A stretch of DNA of 64,000 bases, from the NCBI GenBank assembly GCA_003252395.1, contig QKEL01000011.1, forward strand, positions 186,001-250,000, written 5' to 3'. Below, in pieces: positions 16,392 to 26,028 of this stretch (position 1 is the first letter of the stretch; each line of letters starts with the position of its first letter). Origin of the DNA: Spirochaetales bacterium. Its GTDB lineage: Bacteria > Spirochaetota > Spirochaetia > Treponematales > Treponemataceae. A program made the position numbers and the translations under genes. Below the pieces are notes generated by a model. That model made no database searches. It was not told where the DNA came from and saw nothing but the letters and a program-made list of their open reading frames with translations.

Positions 16392-17567
16392 TTACGCGAT
16401 AAAAGGCTTTCCTTCCACGCAAAGGCGGAACCGGCGCAACGCCTCTTTCAGTTTCCCGATCTCCGTGGCGTAGCAGCACCGAACGAACCCTTCAGCGCCC
16501 GCCCCGAATACGTTGCCCGGCACCACGGCCACCTTATAGTCGTTTATCAGCCTCGTCGCGAATTCCTCGGAAGTCAGGCCCGTTTTTCGGATATCGGGGA
16601 AGATGTAAAAGGCTCCCTCGGGCTCGGTCACGGGGATTCCCATTTCCGCGAAGGCGTTAATCATGAGGTTCCGGCGCTGCTGATAGGAAACGCGCATTTT
16701 TTCCACCTCGTCGGCCCCGCTGCGCAAGCCCTCCAGGGCGGCGTACTGGCTCATGATGGGCGCGCAGATCGTCGAATACTGGTGCAGCTTATGCACCTGG
16801 GTCATAAGCTCCGCCGGGCAGGCGAGATACCCGATGCGCCAACCGGTCATGGCGAAGGCCTTCGAGAAGCCGTTGAGCACCACCGTATAGTCCTTCATGC
16901 TGGGGAAGGAGCCGATGGAAACGTGCTTTCGCCCGTCGTACACGAGTTCGCAATAGACCTCGTCCGAAAGCACCCATAACCGGTGCCGTTTCACCACCTC
17001 GGCGATTCTGGCGAGCTCTTCGGCGGGAATCATGCGCCCCGTGGGATTGCTCGGGCTGCACAGCATGATCGCCTTGGTTTTGGGCGTGATCATCCGCTCG
17101 ATGGCCTCCGCGGTGGGCACGAAGCCGGTCGGGGCCGTATCCAGCCTGACCAGGCGCGTATCGCAGAGCTCCACCAGGGGCTGATACGAGACGTAACAGG
17201 GTTCCGCCACCACCACCTCGTCGCCGGGATTGAGAATGGCGCGAAGCACCGCGTCGATGGCCTCGGACACGCCGATGGTCACGAGAATTTCCTTGTTCGG
17301 GTCGTAGTGAAGGTCGAACTTCGTCAGGTAATTCCCGATTTCCTTGCGAAGCTCGGTCAGTCCCCAGTTCGAAGTATAGGAGGTATGGCCCTGTTCCAGG
17401 TGATACCAGGCTTCCTCCCGCATGGCCCACGGGGTGGCGAAGTCCGGCTCGCCCACGCCGAGGGAAATAATGTCGTCGCGCCCGATTATCAGCTCGAAGA
17501 ATTTCCGGATTCCCGAGGGGGGCGTACGGAGCATTTTCTCCGAAAAACGGTCCTCCCGATCGTTCAT
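16392..17567 (-). CDS. Class I/II PLP-dependent aminotransferase
   Basis: This 391-residue enzyme belongs to fold-type I aspartate/aromatic aminotransferases. Visible marks are SLGVGEPDF near the N terminus, SNPTGRMI, the DEVY motif and the PLP lysine K236 in NGFSKAFAMTGWRIGY, with an arginine near the C terminus (FVRCCYATE) as carboxylate binder. The substrate cannot be told from sequence. The ATG overlaps the stop of the Lrp-family gene (ATGA), so regulator and enzyme are made together and the regulator probably responds to an amino acid handled by this enzyme. Confidence 0.88.
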   Translation of the reverse strand: MNDREDRFSEKMLRTPPSGIRKFFELIIGRDDIISLGVGEPDFATPWAMREEAWYHLEQGHTSYTSNWGLTELRKEIGNYLTKFDLHYDPNKEILVTIGVSEAIDAVLRAILNPGDEVVVAEPCYVSYQPLVELCDTRLVRLDTAPTGFVPTAEAIERMITPKTKAIMLCSPSNPTGRMIPAEELARIAEVVKRHRLWVLSDEVYCELVYDGRKHVSIGSFPSMKDYTVVLNGFSKAFAMTGWRIGYLACPAELMTQVHKLHQYSTICAPIMSQYAALEGLRSGADEVEKMRVSYQQRRNLMINAFAEMGIPVTEPEGAFYIFPDIRKTGLTSEEFATRLINDYKVAVVPGNVFGAGAEGFVRCCYATEIGKLKEALRRFRLCVEGKPFIA

Positions 17568-18049
17568 GCGGTTACTCCCTCGCGGCGGTCCTTCTTCTGG
17601 TCCACGTACACCACGTCGTTTTCCTTATAGGTCTTCAGGACGAAATGCGTCTTGGTGCTCTTCACGCCGTTCAGCGTCGCGAGCTTTTCGGAAACGAAAA
17701 AGGCCACCTCGTGGAGGGTTTTCCCCTCGATAATGACCTGAAGGTCATAGCCCCCGGACATGAGATACAGGGATTTCACCTGGGGAAAGCGGTAGATCCG
17801 GTCCGCGAGGGCGTCGAATCCGTGCTCACGCTCCGGCGTTACCTGAATTTCGATTACCGCGCGCACCAATTCATGCTCGCTTTGGATTTTCTGGGCGTTT
17901 ACGATGGCCGAATACTTAAGGATTACGCCCTCTTTTTCCAGGTTCGCGATGATTTCCTTGACCTCCGCGACCGGTTTTCTGGTCATTGCCGCTATCTCGT
18001 CCGCCGTCAAGCGCGCGTCGTTTTGTAAAAGGTCAAGAATTTCCTGCAT
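17564..18049 (-). CDS. Lrp/AsnC-family transcriptional regulator
   Basis: This 161-residue protein has an N-terminal winged HTH (about 1-50: LLQNDARLTADEIAAMTRKPVAEVKEII) and a C-terminal RAM ligand-binding and oligomerisation domain (about 70-145, with YDLQVIIEGKT). Such regulators sense amino acids and often control their own gene. A GGGGG ribosome-binding site sits at 18056-18060, and a 20-bp palindrome lies 22 bp upstream of the start. It is coupled to the aminotransferase gene. Confidence 0.88.
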   Translation of the reverse strand: MQEILDLLQNDARLTADEIAAMTRKPVAEVKEIIANLEKEGVILKYSAIVNAQKIQSEHELVRAVIEIQVTPEREHGFDALADRIYRFPQVKSLYLMSGGYDLQVIIEGKTLHEVAFFVSEKLATLNGVKSTKTHFVLKTYKENDVVYVDQKKDRREGVTA

Positions 18050-18070
18050 ATCGTTCCCCCTTGAAGCGTT

Positions 18071-18090
18071 TTATGCAAATAAGTGCATAA
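18071..18090. promoter_or_regulatory. Palindromic operator upstream of the Lrp-family gene
   Basis: TTATGCA and TGCATAA arms (perfect, 7 bp) flank AATAAG. The site lies in an unusually AT-rich stretch between the divergent regulator gene and purL. Its position just upstream of the regulator fits autoregulation by the Lrp/AsnC protein; regulation of purL from the same site is possible but less likely, as purL starts 139 bp away. Confidence 0.55.
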
Positions 18091-18228
18091 ATATACAAAA
18101 GTCACTATACCATATGGAACGAAAATGTCCATAGCGGGGGCGGCTACCGGCGTTCGGCGACGGGCGGCATAGAATTTTCCCTTCATTTATGGCATTATTC
18201 GCGTACCAGTCATCCCCGGAGGAATTCC

Positions 18229-21200
18229 ATGAAAAAGTCCGTGTACCGCCTCTTCGTCGAGAGGAAGGAAGGCTTCGACAACGAAGCGAAACGAACCCTC
18301 GCCGAGCTGAAGGGCTTTGTCGGCATAGCCGCCCTCGAAGGTATACGGTATTTCAACCGGTACGATATAGAAGGAATCGACGACGTTACCCTTGAACGCG
18401 CCGCCGTGCAAATCTTTTCGGAACCCCAAAGCGACGCCCTATTCCGGGAAACCGTGCCGGTAGCCGAGGATGAAACCCTGATCGCCATTGAATACCTTCC
18501 GGGACAGTACGATCAGCGGGCCGATTCCGCCGAGCAATGCCTGGTTCTGCTTCGCAACGCGGTTGCGGGCGATTCCGGAAAGCCTACCGTGCGCTGCGCG
18601 CGGGTTTTCGCCCTCAAGGGCGCCCTATCCGCCGGGGACCTTGACCGGGCCCGTTCCTACCTTATCAATCCCGTGGATTCCCGCGTATCGGCCCCCGAAA
18701 AGCCAGAATCCCTCGCCCTGTCGACCGGCGAACCGGAACCCGTTAACGCCGTACGGGGCTTTATTGCCCTGAGCGACCGGGAGCTCGCCGAATGGCACCG
18801 GGGCGCGGGCCTTGCCATGGACCTCGCGGACGCGCTTTTCCTGCGCGCCCATTTCCAAAAGGAGGGCCGCGACCCGACGGAAACGGAGATCCGCGTGCTG
18901 GATACGTACTGGTCCGATCATTGCCGCCATACCACCTTCAATACGGTCCTCGAAGACATAGAGATTCCCCCACGGCCCTCGCTTCCGGGCCGGCCGGCCG
19001 ATCCCTACGCCGAAACGCTCAAGAAAGCCCTTGACGCCTATTCCGGGCTTCGCGCGGAGCTCTACCGGGGGCGGACCGACAAGCCCGTCACCCTCATGGA
19101 CATGGCCGTAATCGGCGCAAAAGCCCTCAAAAAGCGGGGACTTCTCGACGACCTGGAGGAATCCGCCGAAATCAACGCCTGCTCGATCTTCATCGACGTA
19201 AACGTGCGGGACGATGAAGGAAAAACGGTCGGAACCGAGCCCTGGCTTCTGATGTTCAAGAACGAAACCCACAACCACCCGACCGAGATCGAGCCCTTCG
19301 GCGGCGCGGCGACCTGCATCGGCGGCGCCATCCGCGATCCCCTTTCAGGCCGGGCCTGGGTGTACCAAGCGCTCCGCGTTACCGGCGCCGCGGACCCCAC
19401 CGCGCCCATCGAGGAGACCATCCCCGGGAAGCTCCCCCAGATTAAGCTTACCCGCGAGGCCGCCGCTGGCTTTTCGGCCTACGGCAACCAGATCGGCCTG
19501 ACCACCGGCCAGGTCGTCGAATACTACGACCCGGGCTTCCTCGCCAAGCGCATGGAACTCGGGGCGGTAATCGCCGCCGCGCCGGCGAAATCGGTGGTCC
19601 GCGAGGAACCCGAGCCGGGAGACGTCGTCATTATGGTCGGCGGCGGCACCGGCCGCGACGGTATCGGCGGGGCCACGGGCTCCTCAAAGGTCCATACGGT
19701 CGAATCGGTTTCCACCGCAGGCGCGGAAGTGCAAAAGGGCAACGCCGTGGAGGAGCGCAAGATCCAGCGACTCTTCCGGAACGCGGAAACCACCCGCCTT
19801 ATCCGCCGCTGCAACGATTTCGGCGCCGGCGGCGTCGCCGTCGCGGTGGGGGAGCTCGCCCCCGGACTCGATATCGACCTGGACGCGGTACCGAAAAAGT
19901 ACGAAGGCCTCAACGGAACGGAACTCGCCATATCGGAATCGCAGGAGCGCATGGCCGTGGTCGTGCGCAGGCGCGATATCGACGCGTTCGTGAAGGCGGC
20001 CGGGGCGGAAAACCTCAACGCCGCGGTCATCGCGACGGTAACCGCCGAGCCCCGCCTGGTCATGCGCTGGCGGGGGGCGAAAATCGTGGATATCGACCGG
20101 GCCTTCCTGGATACCGCGGGAGCCAGCCGATCGGCCAAGGTTACGGTCGCCCTCCCCGACCCCGCGGGATGGGCGTGGGACGCCGCGGCAGACCAGCCCC
20201 ATAAAGCGGGCGGAGGGAACGCGGACCCGAACGCCTCCGAGGCCGGCGTCGCCGACCGGCTTCGCGCCACCCTTTCATCGCTCCCCGTGGCTTCCCGCCG
20301 CGGCCTTACGGAACGGTTTGACGGTTCCATCGGCTCGGCCTCCGTCCTTTTCCCCATGGGCGGCGCCTGGCAGTCCACGCCGGAATGCGGTATGGCGGCC
20401 AGGATCCCCGTGGGCCCCGGCAAGGAAACCTCCACGGTAAGCCTCATGTCCATGGGCTACGACCCCAAGGCGGCAAAGTGGAGCCCCTTCCACGGCGCCC
20501 AATTCGCCGTGCTTGAATCCCTCGCGAAAATCCTCGCCCTGGGCGGCGACCCCGCCAAGGCGCGGCTCACCTTTCAGGAATATTTCGAGCGCACCGCCGA
20601 CGCGGAAGCCTGGGGCAAACCCGCCGCGGCCCTGCTCGGCGCGCTCCAGGCCCAGCTCGCCTCCGGTTGCGCCGCCATCGGCGGCAAGGACAGCATGTCG
20701 GGCACCTTTCACGACCTGAAAGTGCCCCCCACCCTGGTTTCCTTCGCCGTTGCCGTCGCGGAAGACGCGGCGGTGCGCGGCGGCTCCCTGTCCGCCCCCG
20801 GAAACACCTTGGCTCTCGTCCATACGCCCTACCTCGCGGACTCCACGCCCGACTGGGACGCGTTCCGCGCGAACGCCCAAACCGTTCTCGCGCTCGGGAA
20901 ATCGGGCGCGGTGAAGGCGGCCTACCCCGTCGGTCCCGGCGGAATCGCGGCCGCGCTCGCCCTTATGGCCTTCGGGAACCGGATAGGCGCGTCCATCGAC
21001 CCCGAAGCCCTGGACCGGGCGCCCCTGCCCCCCGTTATGGGCGACGATGACGGCGCGTCCCTGTTCGCGCCGCGCTACGGCTCCTTGATCCTTGAGCTGG
21101 AAGGAACCCCCGACAAGGCGTTCCGCTCGGTTCGGGTCCCGGATACCCTCGTCGTTCTCGGCATGACCACCGCGAAACGGGAACTCGCCTTCGGGTTCGA

Positions 21201-22185
21201 GTCGGCCCCCCTCGACTCCCTCCAGCTTGCCTGGGAAAAGCCCCTCGCCCGCGTCTTCCCCCCGGTTTCGGGAGCGCTTCCCGCGGGAGAGGTTCCGGAT
21301 TGGGCGAAAAAGCCGTACGTCTCCGGCGAAAAGGCCCCGCGCGCGAAGCAAAAGGCCGGCGCGAAGCCCCTGGTGGTCCTCCCCGTCTTCCCCGGCACCA
21401 ATTGCGAGTACGACATGGCGAGGGCCTTCCGCATCGCCGGCGCCGATACGCGCATCGTCGTAATCCGCAACGGAAACCCCGAAGCGCTTTCCGAATCGCT
21501 CAAGGAACTCCGCGAGGCAATCGACTCTGCCCAAATCCTCGCCTTTTCGGGCGGTTTTTCCGCCGGAGACGAGCCGGACGGATCGGCAAAGTTCATCGTG
21601 AACGTCATACGGGAGAATCGAATCGCCGACGGCGTCATGGAACTGGCGGAGACCCGCAAGGGCCTCGTGCTCGGCATTTGCAACGGCTTCCAGGCCCTCA
21701 TCAAGGCGGGCCTCGTCCCGTACGGCCGGATCGTGCCCCCCTCGGCCGATTTGCCGACCCTCACCTACAACGCCGTCGGTCGCCACGTATCGCGCTTCGT
21801 GCGCACCCGCATGGCCTCCAACCTTTCTCCCTGGGCGGCGGGACCGGGACTGGAACCGGGTAAAATTCACCAAATTCCCGTTTCCCACGGCGAAGGTTGT
21901 GTTATAATCGGTGAATCCCTCGCCCGGGAAGTCTTTGCCGACGGACGGGTATTCGCCCAGTACGTCGACGCGGCGGGAATTCCCGTCATGACCGAACCGG
22001 ACAATCCCAACGGTTCCCACTACGCGATCGAAGCGCTCACGGATCCCACCGGGCGGATCCTCGGCAAGATGGGCCACAGCGAACGGCCCATCGATACGGC
22101 GGGACGATCGGGTAAACTGTACGCGAACATTCCGGGCGAAACGAGCCAAAACCTCTTCGCCGCCGGAGTCGGATATTTTAGCTAA
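18229..22185 (+). CDS. purL: Phosphoribosylformylglycinamidine synthase, single-chain form
   Basis: The 1,318-residue enzyme converts FGAR, glutamine and ATP to FGAM in purine synthesis. An N-terminal substrate-gating domain is followed by linker and two AIR-synthase-like halves (DHCRHTTFNTVLED, FKNETHNHPTEIEPFGGAATCIGG, and later GGDPAKARLTFQEYF, GGKDSMSGTF). A class I glutamine amidotransferase domain starts at about residue 1046. Its triad is visible as C1151 in GICNG, H1283 and E1285 in GHSERP. The length matches the large single-chain PurL type, so no separate PurQ and PurS are needed. GGAGG at 18218-18222 supports the ATG at 18229. Confidence 0.95.
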   Translation: MKKSVYRLFVERKEGFDNEAKRTLAELKGFVGIAALEGIRYFNRYDIEGIDDVTLERAAVQIFSEPQSDALFRETVPVAEDETLIAIEYLPGQYDQRADSAEQCLVLLRNAVAGDSGKPTVRCARVFALKGALSAGDLDRARSYLINPVDSRVSAPEKPESLALSTGEPEPVNAVRGFIALSDRELAEWHRGAGLAMDLADALFLRAHFQKEGRDPTETEIRVLDTYWSDHCRHTTFNTVLEDIEIPPRPSLPGRPADPYAETLKKALDAYSGLRAELYRGRTDKPVTLMDMAVIGAKALKKRGLLDDLEESAEINACSIFIDVNVRDDEGKTVGTEPWLLMFKNETHNHPTEIEPFGGAATCIGGAIRDPLSGRAWVYQALRVTGAADPTAPIEETIPGKLPQIKLTREAAAGFSAYGNQIGLTTGQVVEYYDPGFLAKRMELGAVIAAAPAKSVVREEPEPGDVVIMVGGGTGRDGIGGATGSSKVHTVESVSTAGAEVQKGNAVEERKIQRLFRNAETTRLIRRCNDFGAGGVAVAVGELAPGLDIDLDAVPKKYEGLNGTELAISESQERMAVVVRRRDIDAFVKAAGAENLNAAVIATVTAEPRLVMRWRGAKIVDIDRAFLDTAGASRSAKVTVALPDPAGWAWDAAADQPHKAGGGNADPNASEAGVADRLRATLSSLPVASRRGLTERFDGSIGSASVLFPMGGAWQSTPECGMAARIPVGPGKETSTVSLMSMGYDPKAAKWSPFHGAQFAVLESLAKILALGGDPAKARLTFQEYFERTADAEAWGKPAAALLGALQAQLASGCAAIGGKDSMSGTFHDLKVPPTLVSFAVAVAEDAAVRGGSLSAPGNTLALVHTPYLADSTPDWDAFRANAQTVLALGKSGAVKAAYPVGPGGIAAALALMAFGNRIGASIDPEALDRAPLPPVMGDDDGASLFAPRYGSLILELEGTPDKAFRSVRVPDTLVVLGMTTAKRELAFGFESAPLDSLQLAWEKPLARVFPPVSGALPAGEVPDWAKKPYVSGEKAPRAKQKAGAKPLVVLPVFPGTNCEYDMARAFRIAGADTRIVVIRNGNPEALSESLKELREAIDSAQILAFSGGFSAGDEPDGSAKFIVNVIRENRIADGVMELAETRKGLVLGICNGFQALIKAGLVPYGRIVPPSADLPTLTYNAVGRHVSRFVRTRMASNLSPWAAGPGLEPGKIHQIPVSHGEGCVIIGESLAREVFADGRVFAQYVDAAGIPVMTEPDNPNGSHYAIEALTDPTGRILGKMGHSERPIDTAGRSGKLYANIPGETSQNLFAAGVGYFS

Positions 22186-22245
22186 TTACGACCGTGCATG
22201 GGAACGAGACCAGCGGCGTACTTTTGTAAGGAGAAGAGAATCGAG

Positions 22246-23184
22246 ATGAAAAGGAAAATTGCGGCTTTTTCCGCCGCGCTCATCATGCTGCTTTCGGGCT
22301 GCGCCAAGGCCCAGACCGCGTGGATTACCGATTACGACGCCGCGAAGGAAACCGCGACCAAGCAGAAAAAAGGCATTATGCTCGTGTTCACGGGTTCCGA
22401 CTGGAACGATCCGAGCAAGACGCTCATCACGTCCGTATTCACCGACCAGTTCTTCGCCAAGGGCGCCAAGGACTTCGTGATGTGCAATATCGACATCGTG
22501 CAGGACGAAAAGCTCATGAGCGCCGACCAGGCCGAGAAAAACTACAAAGTGGCCTCCGACTTCGGCGTGCAGGCCCTTCCCTACCTGGTGCTGCTCACGA
22601 GCGAGGGCGACATGTACGGTTCCGCCGCGATCGGCGAGGACGTGAATACCCTCGAGGCCTTTTATGCCTACCTAGACACCTACAAGGACGCGAAAGCCCA
22701 GCTGGTGGACCTGAAAAAGAAGATCGCCTCGTCCAAGGGAATAGAGCGCGCCAAGAACATCGACATCTTCATCGAGTCCATGGACGCGTCTCGCCGACCG
22801 TCCTACTCGGCCATGATCCGCGAGGTTCCCGATCTTGACCCGGACAACGCCGAGGGCCTCCGGGAGAAGTACCTTTTGCAGGTGGCCTATCTCGACGCGG
22901 TGGACCTGTATCAGCAGCAAAAGCTGGTGGAAGCGGGCGACTGCTTCCTCACACTTGCCGACTCCGGCTCGCTGAACGCCTCCCGGACCCAGGAAGCCTA
23001 CTACATGGGCGCGTACATGAACGCCATGTCCGGCTCCACCGATAACGATAAGGTTATCGCCTGGCTCGAGAAGGCCATCGCGGCCGATCCCGAGAACCCC
23101 GGTTCGGAACAGATCAAGGCGACCATAGAGCAGATTAAGTCCCAGGCGGTCACGGTTCCCGCCGACGGCGCCGCGGCCCAATAA
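22246..23184 (+). CDS. Thioredoxin-fold lipoprotein without redox cysteines
   Basis: The product is 312 residues from the ATG at 22246 (AAGGAG ribosome-binding site at 22228). The lipobox LSGC gives C19 as lipidation site. Residues about 25-150 look like a thioredoxin_7-type domain: AWITDYDAAKETATKQKKG, IMLVFTGSDW, then the cis-proline region VQALPYLVLL. Where related proteins have a WCxxC-type motif this one has WNDPSK, so it cannot act as a disulfide oxidoreductase. The C-terminal half is helical and TPR-like. A strong terminator follows. I infer a binding or chaperone role in the envelope. Confidence 0.75.
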   Translation: MKRKIAAFSAALIMLLSGCAKAQTAWITDYDAAKETATKQKKGIMLVFTGSDWNDPSKTLITSVFTDQFFAKGAKDFVMCNIDIVQDEKLMSADQAEKNYKVASDFGVQALPYLVLLTSEGDMYGSAAIGEDVNTLEAFYAYLDTYKDAKAQLVDLKKKIASSKGIERAKNIDIFIESMDASRRPSYSAMIREVPDLDPDNAEGLREKYLLQVAYLDAVDLYQQQKLVEAGDCFLTLADSGSLNASRTQEAYYMGAYMNAMSGSTDNDKVIAWLEKAIAADPENPGSEQIKATIEQIKSQAVTVPADGAAAQ

Positions 23185-23202
23185 GCCGTAAGCCGTTAAC
23201 GA

Positions 23203-23238
23203 CCCGCTGTCGGCTCCGCCGGCGGCGGGCTTTTTTTT
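23203..23238 (+). terminator. Terminator after the thioredoxin-fold lipoprotein
   Basis: A GC stem (CCCGC with GCGGG, plus inner CCG/CGG pairs) is followed by eight T's at 23231-23238. The rest of the 170-bp gap up to 23354 holds no gene. Confidence 0.8.
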
Positions 23239-23313
23239 ACCCGGTCCCGACGCGCATTCGCGGCCCGCGCGCGTTTGCCGGCCGGCGCGTTCCGGGCCCT
23301 TCCCGACGAACGC

Positions 23314-23341
23314 TTGACCGGCAACCCGCAGGGGCTGTATT
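23314..23341 (+). promoter_or_regulatory. Candidate promoter of the CNNM gene pair
   Basis: TTGACC at 23314-23319 and TGTATT at 23336-23341, 16 bp apart, precede the ATG at 23355 by 13 bases. No ribosome-binding site is visible before the start codon. Confidence 0.4.
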
Positions 23342-23354
23342 TTTTCCGTAATAC

Positions 23355-24656
23355 ATGGACAATCCCTCGCCCCTTCTCTACATCCTGACGCTCGTCGCCC
23401 TCCTCGCCTGCTCAATGTTTTTTTCGGCGGCCGAAACGGCCTTTCTCTCGGCGAGCCGCCTTCACCTGCGTTACCTGAGCGAAAAGAAACACCCGGCGGC
23501 CCGAAGGGTAATGGGGATCCTGCGGCACCGCGACGTGTTCCTGAACGCGATCTTGGTCGGCAACAACGTGGTGAATATCGCGACCTCAGCGCTTATTACC
23601 GCCCTGGCGCTCAGGTTTTTCGGCGACGCGGGCGTCGCCCTGGCCACCGCCTTCTCGACGGTCGTCATCCTTTTATTCGGGGAAATCCTGCCAAAATCGG
23701 TCGCCTTGCACTGGCCCGAAAAGCTCGCGCTGAAAATATCCCTGCCGGTCAGGATCCTGATCGTCCTTTCCGTTCCCGTGGTTTTCCTTTTCACCTTGCT
23801 CACCAGGGCTTTGGGCAGGGCCCTGGGCGGGGGCGACGCCGCCTCGGGCCAAGCGGTCACCGAAGACGACCTGAAAACCCTTATCGACGTCGGCGAGGAA
23901 GAAGGGGTTATCGAAAGCGGCAAGCGGAGCATGCTCAACCGCATCCTCGAATACACCGACCTGACGGCGCGCGAGATCATGACTCCCAGAACCGCGATCG
24001 TTGCGGTGGACGAGCGGGCGACCAAAGGGGAAATCCTCGCCCTGCACGCGCGGGAGCGGTATTCGCGTTACCCCGTCTACCGGGGCAATATCGACTCCAT
24101 CGTCGGCATACTGCGCATCCGCGACGTTATCCTCGGGGAAAGCGGGACGGGCGCTTTGCGAGCCGGCGAGCCCGCGGTTGCCGAGCCCACGGCCCGCGAC
24201 CTTGCCATAAAGCCCGTATTCGCCTTCGAATCCCAAACCCTCGCCTCCCTCCAGGCCCTGCTTCGCGAGGAAAACCGAAACCTCGCGGTGGTCCTGGACG
24301 AATACGGCGGAACCGCCGGCATTATCACTACCGAGGACCTGGCCGAGGAAATTTTCGGTTCCATACGCGACGAGTTCGACGAGGAAGAAAGCGCGATCTC
24401 GCCGGGAAACGGGGCCATTGACGGCGCCACGGTGCCCGGAAGCGAGCGGCTTTCCGTCCTGGGCGAATCGCTCGGCATCGCGCTCGAATCCCGGCTTTAC
24501 GAAACCGTCGCGGGCTTTATCATGGAGAAAACGGGCGACATTCCCGCGGTGGGAATATCCGTGGTGGAGTCCGGATGGATGTTCACCGTGGCGGAGCGCG
24601 AAGGGAACAAGATCGCGGCGGTTCGCCTTGACCGCCTTTCCGGGGGCGCGTCATGA
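23355..24656 (+). CDS. CNNM/CorC-family (hemolysin-type) membrane protein, first copy
   Basis: This 433-residue protein has the classical order: a DUF21 membrane domain (about 5-135, with FFSAAETAFLSASRLHLRYL and LVGNNVVNIATSALIT), a CBS pair (about 205-330, with EIMTPRTAIVAVDE and VVLDEYGGTAGIITTEDL) and a C-terminal CorC_HlyC domain (about 345-430). Members are implicated in magnesium or other cation export; the old hemolysin label has little functional support. Its stop overlaps the start of a paralogue, forming a two-gene operon that may make a heteromer. Confidence 0.88.
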   Translation: MDNPSPLLYILTLVALLACSMFFSAAETAFLSASRLHLRYLSEKKHPAARRVMGILRHRDVFLNAILVGNNVVNIATSALITALALRFFGDAGVALATAFSTVVILLFGEILPKSVALHWPEKLALKISLPVRILIVLSVPVVFLFTLLTRALGRALGGGDAASGQAVTEDDLKTLIDVGEEEGVIESGKRSMLNRILEYTDLTAREIMTPRTAIVAVDERATKGEILALHARERYSRYPVYRGNIDSIVGILRIRDVILGESGTGALRAGEPAVAEPTARDLAIKPVFAFESQTLASLQALLREENRNLAVVLDEYGGTAGIITTEDLAEEIFGSIRDEFDEEESAISPGNGAIDGATVPGSERLSVLGESLGIALESRLYETVAGFIMEKTGDIPAVGISVVESGWMFTVAEREGNKIAAVRLDRLSGGAS

Positions 24657-25909
24657 GTAGCCTGGCGCTCACGATCGCGACAATAGCGGCGCTGACCCTG
24701 CTTTCGGCCTTCTTTTCGGCCTCCGAAACCGCGCTCACGTCCATTTCCCGGCTTACGCTCAAACGGCTCAAGAAAAGCGGAAAGCCCTCGGACCGGAGGC
24801 TCGTGCGGCTCTTGTCCGAGCGCTCCCGGGTAATCACCACGATACTCATCGGCAACAATCTCGTGAATATCTGGTCGGCCAGCGTGGCGACGGCCTTCGC
24901 CATAGACCGCTTCGGGCCCGACGGCGTGGCCATCGCCACCGCGGTCATGACCATAGTGCTTCTCGTTTTCGCCGAGATCACGCCCAAGAACGTGGCGAGC
25001 CGTTTCCCGCTCTTCCTAGCCCGGGCCATCACGCCGTCGGTCGTTTTCTTTCAGCGCGCGTTCACGCCCGCCACGCTGGTATTTTCCGCCATCAATACCG
25101 CCTTCATTCGCTTCCTTAATCGCCTTTCACCCGATTCAGCCCATCGGCTCACCGAGGAAGAGATCAGGGCCATGGTCGATCTGGGACAGCGGGACGGCGC
25201 CCTCGAGGATAGGGAACACGGTCTGATGCAGCGCGCGTTCGACTTCGGCGCCCTGCGCGTCAGGGAAATCATGACCCCGCGGACCGCGATCGTCGGGCTT
25301 GACGCCGCGGCGGACGAATGCGCCGTCAGGGCAGCCTTCCGTTCCTCGCTGTATTCCCGCATGCCCGTATTCGAGGGCGACACCGACTCCGTCGCGGGCA
25401 TTCTCCATTTCAAGGATCTCGCGAACGGCGCGGCGCCGGCGGCTACCACGGCAAAGGCGCTCGCGAGACCGGCCCTTTTCGTGCCGGAAACGCAAACGGT
25501 TCCCGCGCTCCTCGCCCAGCTGGACCGCGAGCGCCAGCACATGGCGGTGGCGGTGGACGAACGGGGCAATACCGCGGGCATCGTGACCATCGACGACGCC
25601 ATCGCGGCCATTTTCGGGTCGCTGGGCGCCCGGAGCAAAAACCTCGACCCTTCCCGCCTCGTTCAGGTGCTCGCCCCGAACCATTTAAAGATACCGGGAA
25701 ACCTGCGGCTGGACGATTTCAACGCGCTTTTAAAGACGAATCTCGACTCGGAATACTACGAAACCGTCGCCGGCTTCCTTCTTGAGCGATTCGGGCATCT
25801 TCCCGTTCCGGGAGAGCGGTGCGTCCTCACCGGCATGGCGCTTACCGTTGAGGAAGTGGCCGAACGGACGGTACGGCGAGTTGACGTGACCCTCTCCGAC
25901 GCTTTGTAA
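24653..25909 (+). CDS. CNNM/CorC-family membrane protein, second copy
   Basis: This 418-residue paralogue of the preceding gene has the same domain order: DUF21 (FFSASETALTSISRLTLKRL, IGNNLVNIWSASVAT), a CBS pair (EIMTPRTAIVGLD, VAVDERGNTAGIVTIDDAI) and a CorC_HlyC end. The two sequences have clearly diverged, which favours an old duplication and different partners or ligands rather than a recent copy. The ATG overlaps the preceding stop (ATGA). Confidence 0.88.
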   Translation: MSSLALTIATIAALTLLSAFFSASETALTSISRLTLKRLKKSGKPSDRRLVRLLSERSRVITTILIGNNLVNIWSASVATAFAIDRFGPDGVAIATAVMTIVLLVFAEITPKNVASRFPLFLARAITPSVVFFQRAFTPATLVFSAINTAFIRFLNRLSPDSAHRLTEEEIRAMVDLGQRDGALEDREHGLMQRAFDFGALRVREIMTPRTAIVGLDAAADECAVRAAFRSSLYSRMPVFEGDTDSVAGILHFKDLANGAAPAATTAKALARPALFVPETQTVPALLAQLDRERQHMAVAVDERGNTAGIVTIDDAIAAIFGSLGARSKNLDPSRLVQVLAPNHLKIPGNLRLDDFNALLKTNLDSEYYETVAGFLLERFGHLPVPGERCVLTGMALTVEEVAERTVRRVDVTLSDAL

Positions 25910-26028
25910 CCGCCCTGTAATCGATTATCCCGGAGAGAACGCGCTCATCCGCCTCGAATAGCATAAATTATCTGTTATTTCAGGGCGATTCGTGTGTAAA
26001 TTCCTTTTTTTTTGATTAAAATAAATGC

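Noticed and set aside
20275..22149. 624-residue open frame antisense to purL
   Set aside because: No recognisable domain and no initiation signals; arises from codon bias of purL.
25980..26028. Flagellar sigma-28 promoter before the chemoreceptor
   Set aside because: TAAA and GATTAAA elements are present but spacing and sequence do not fit the TAAA-N15-GCCGATAA pattern well enough.
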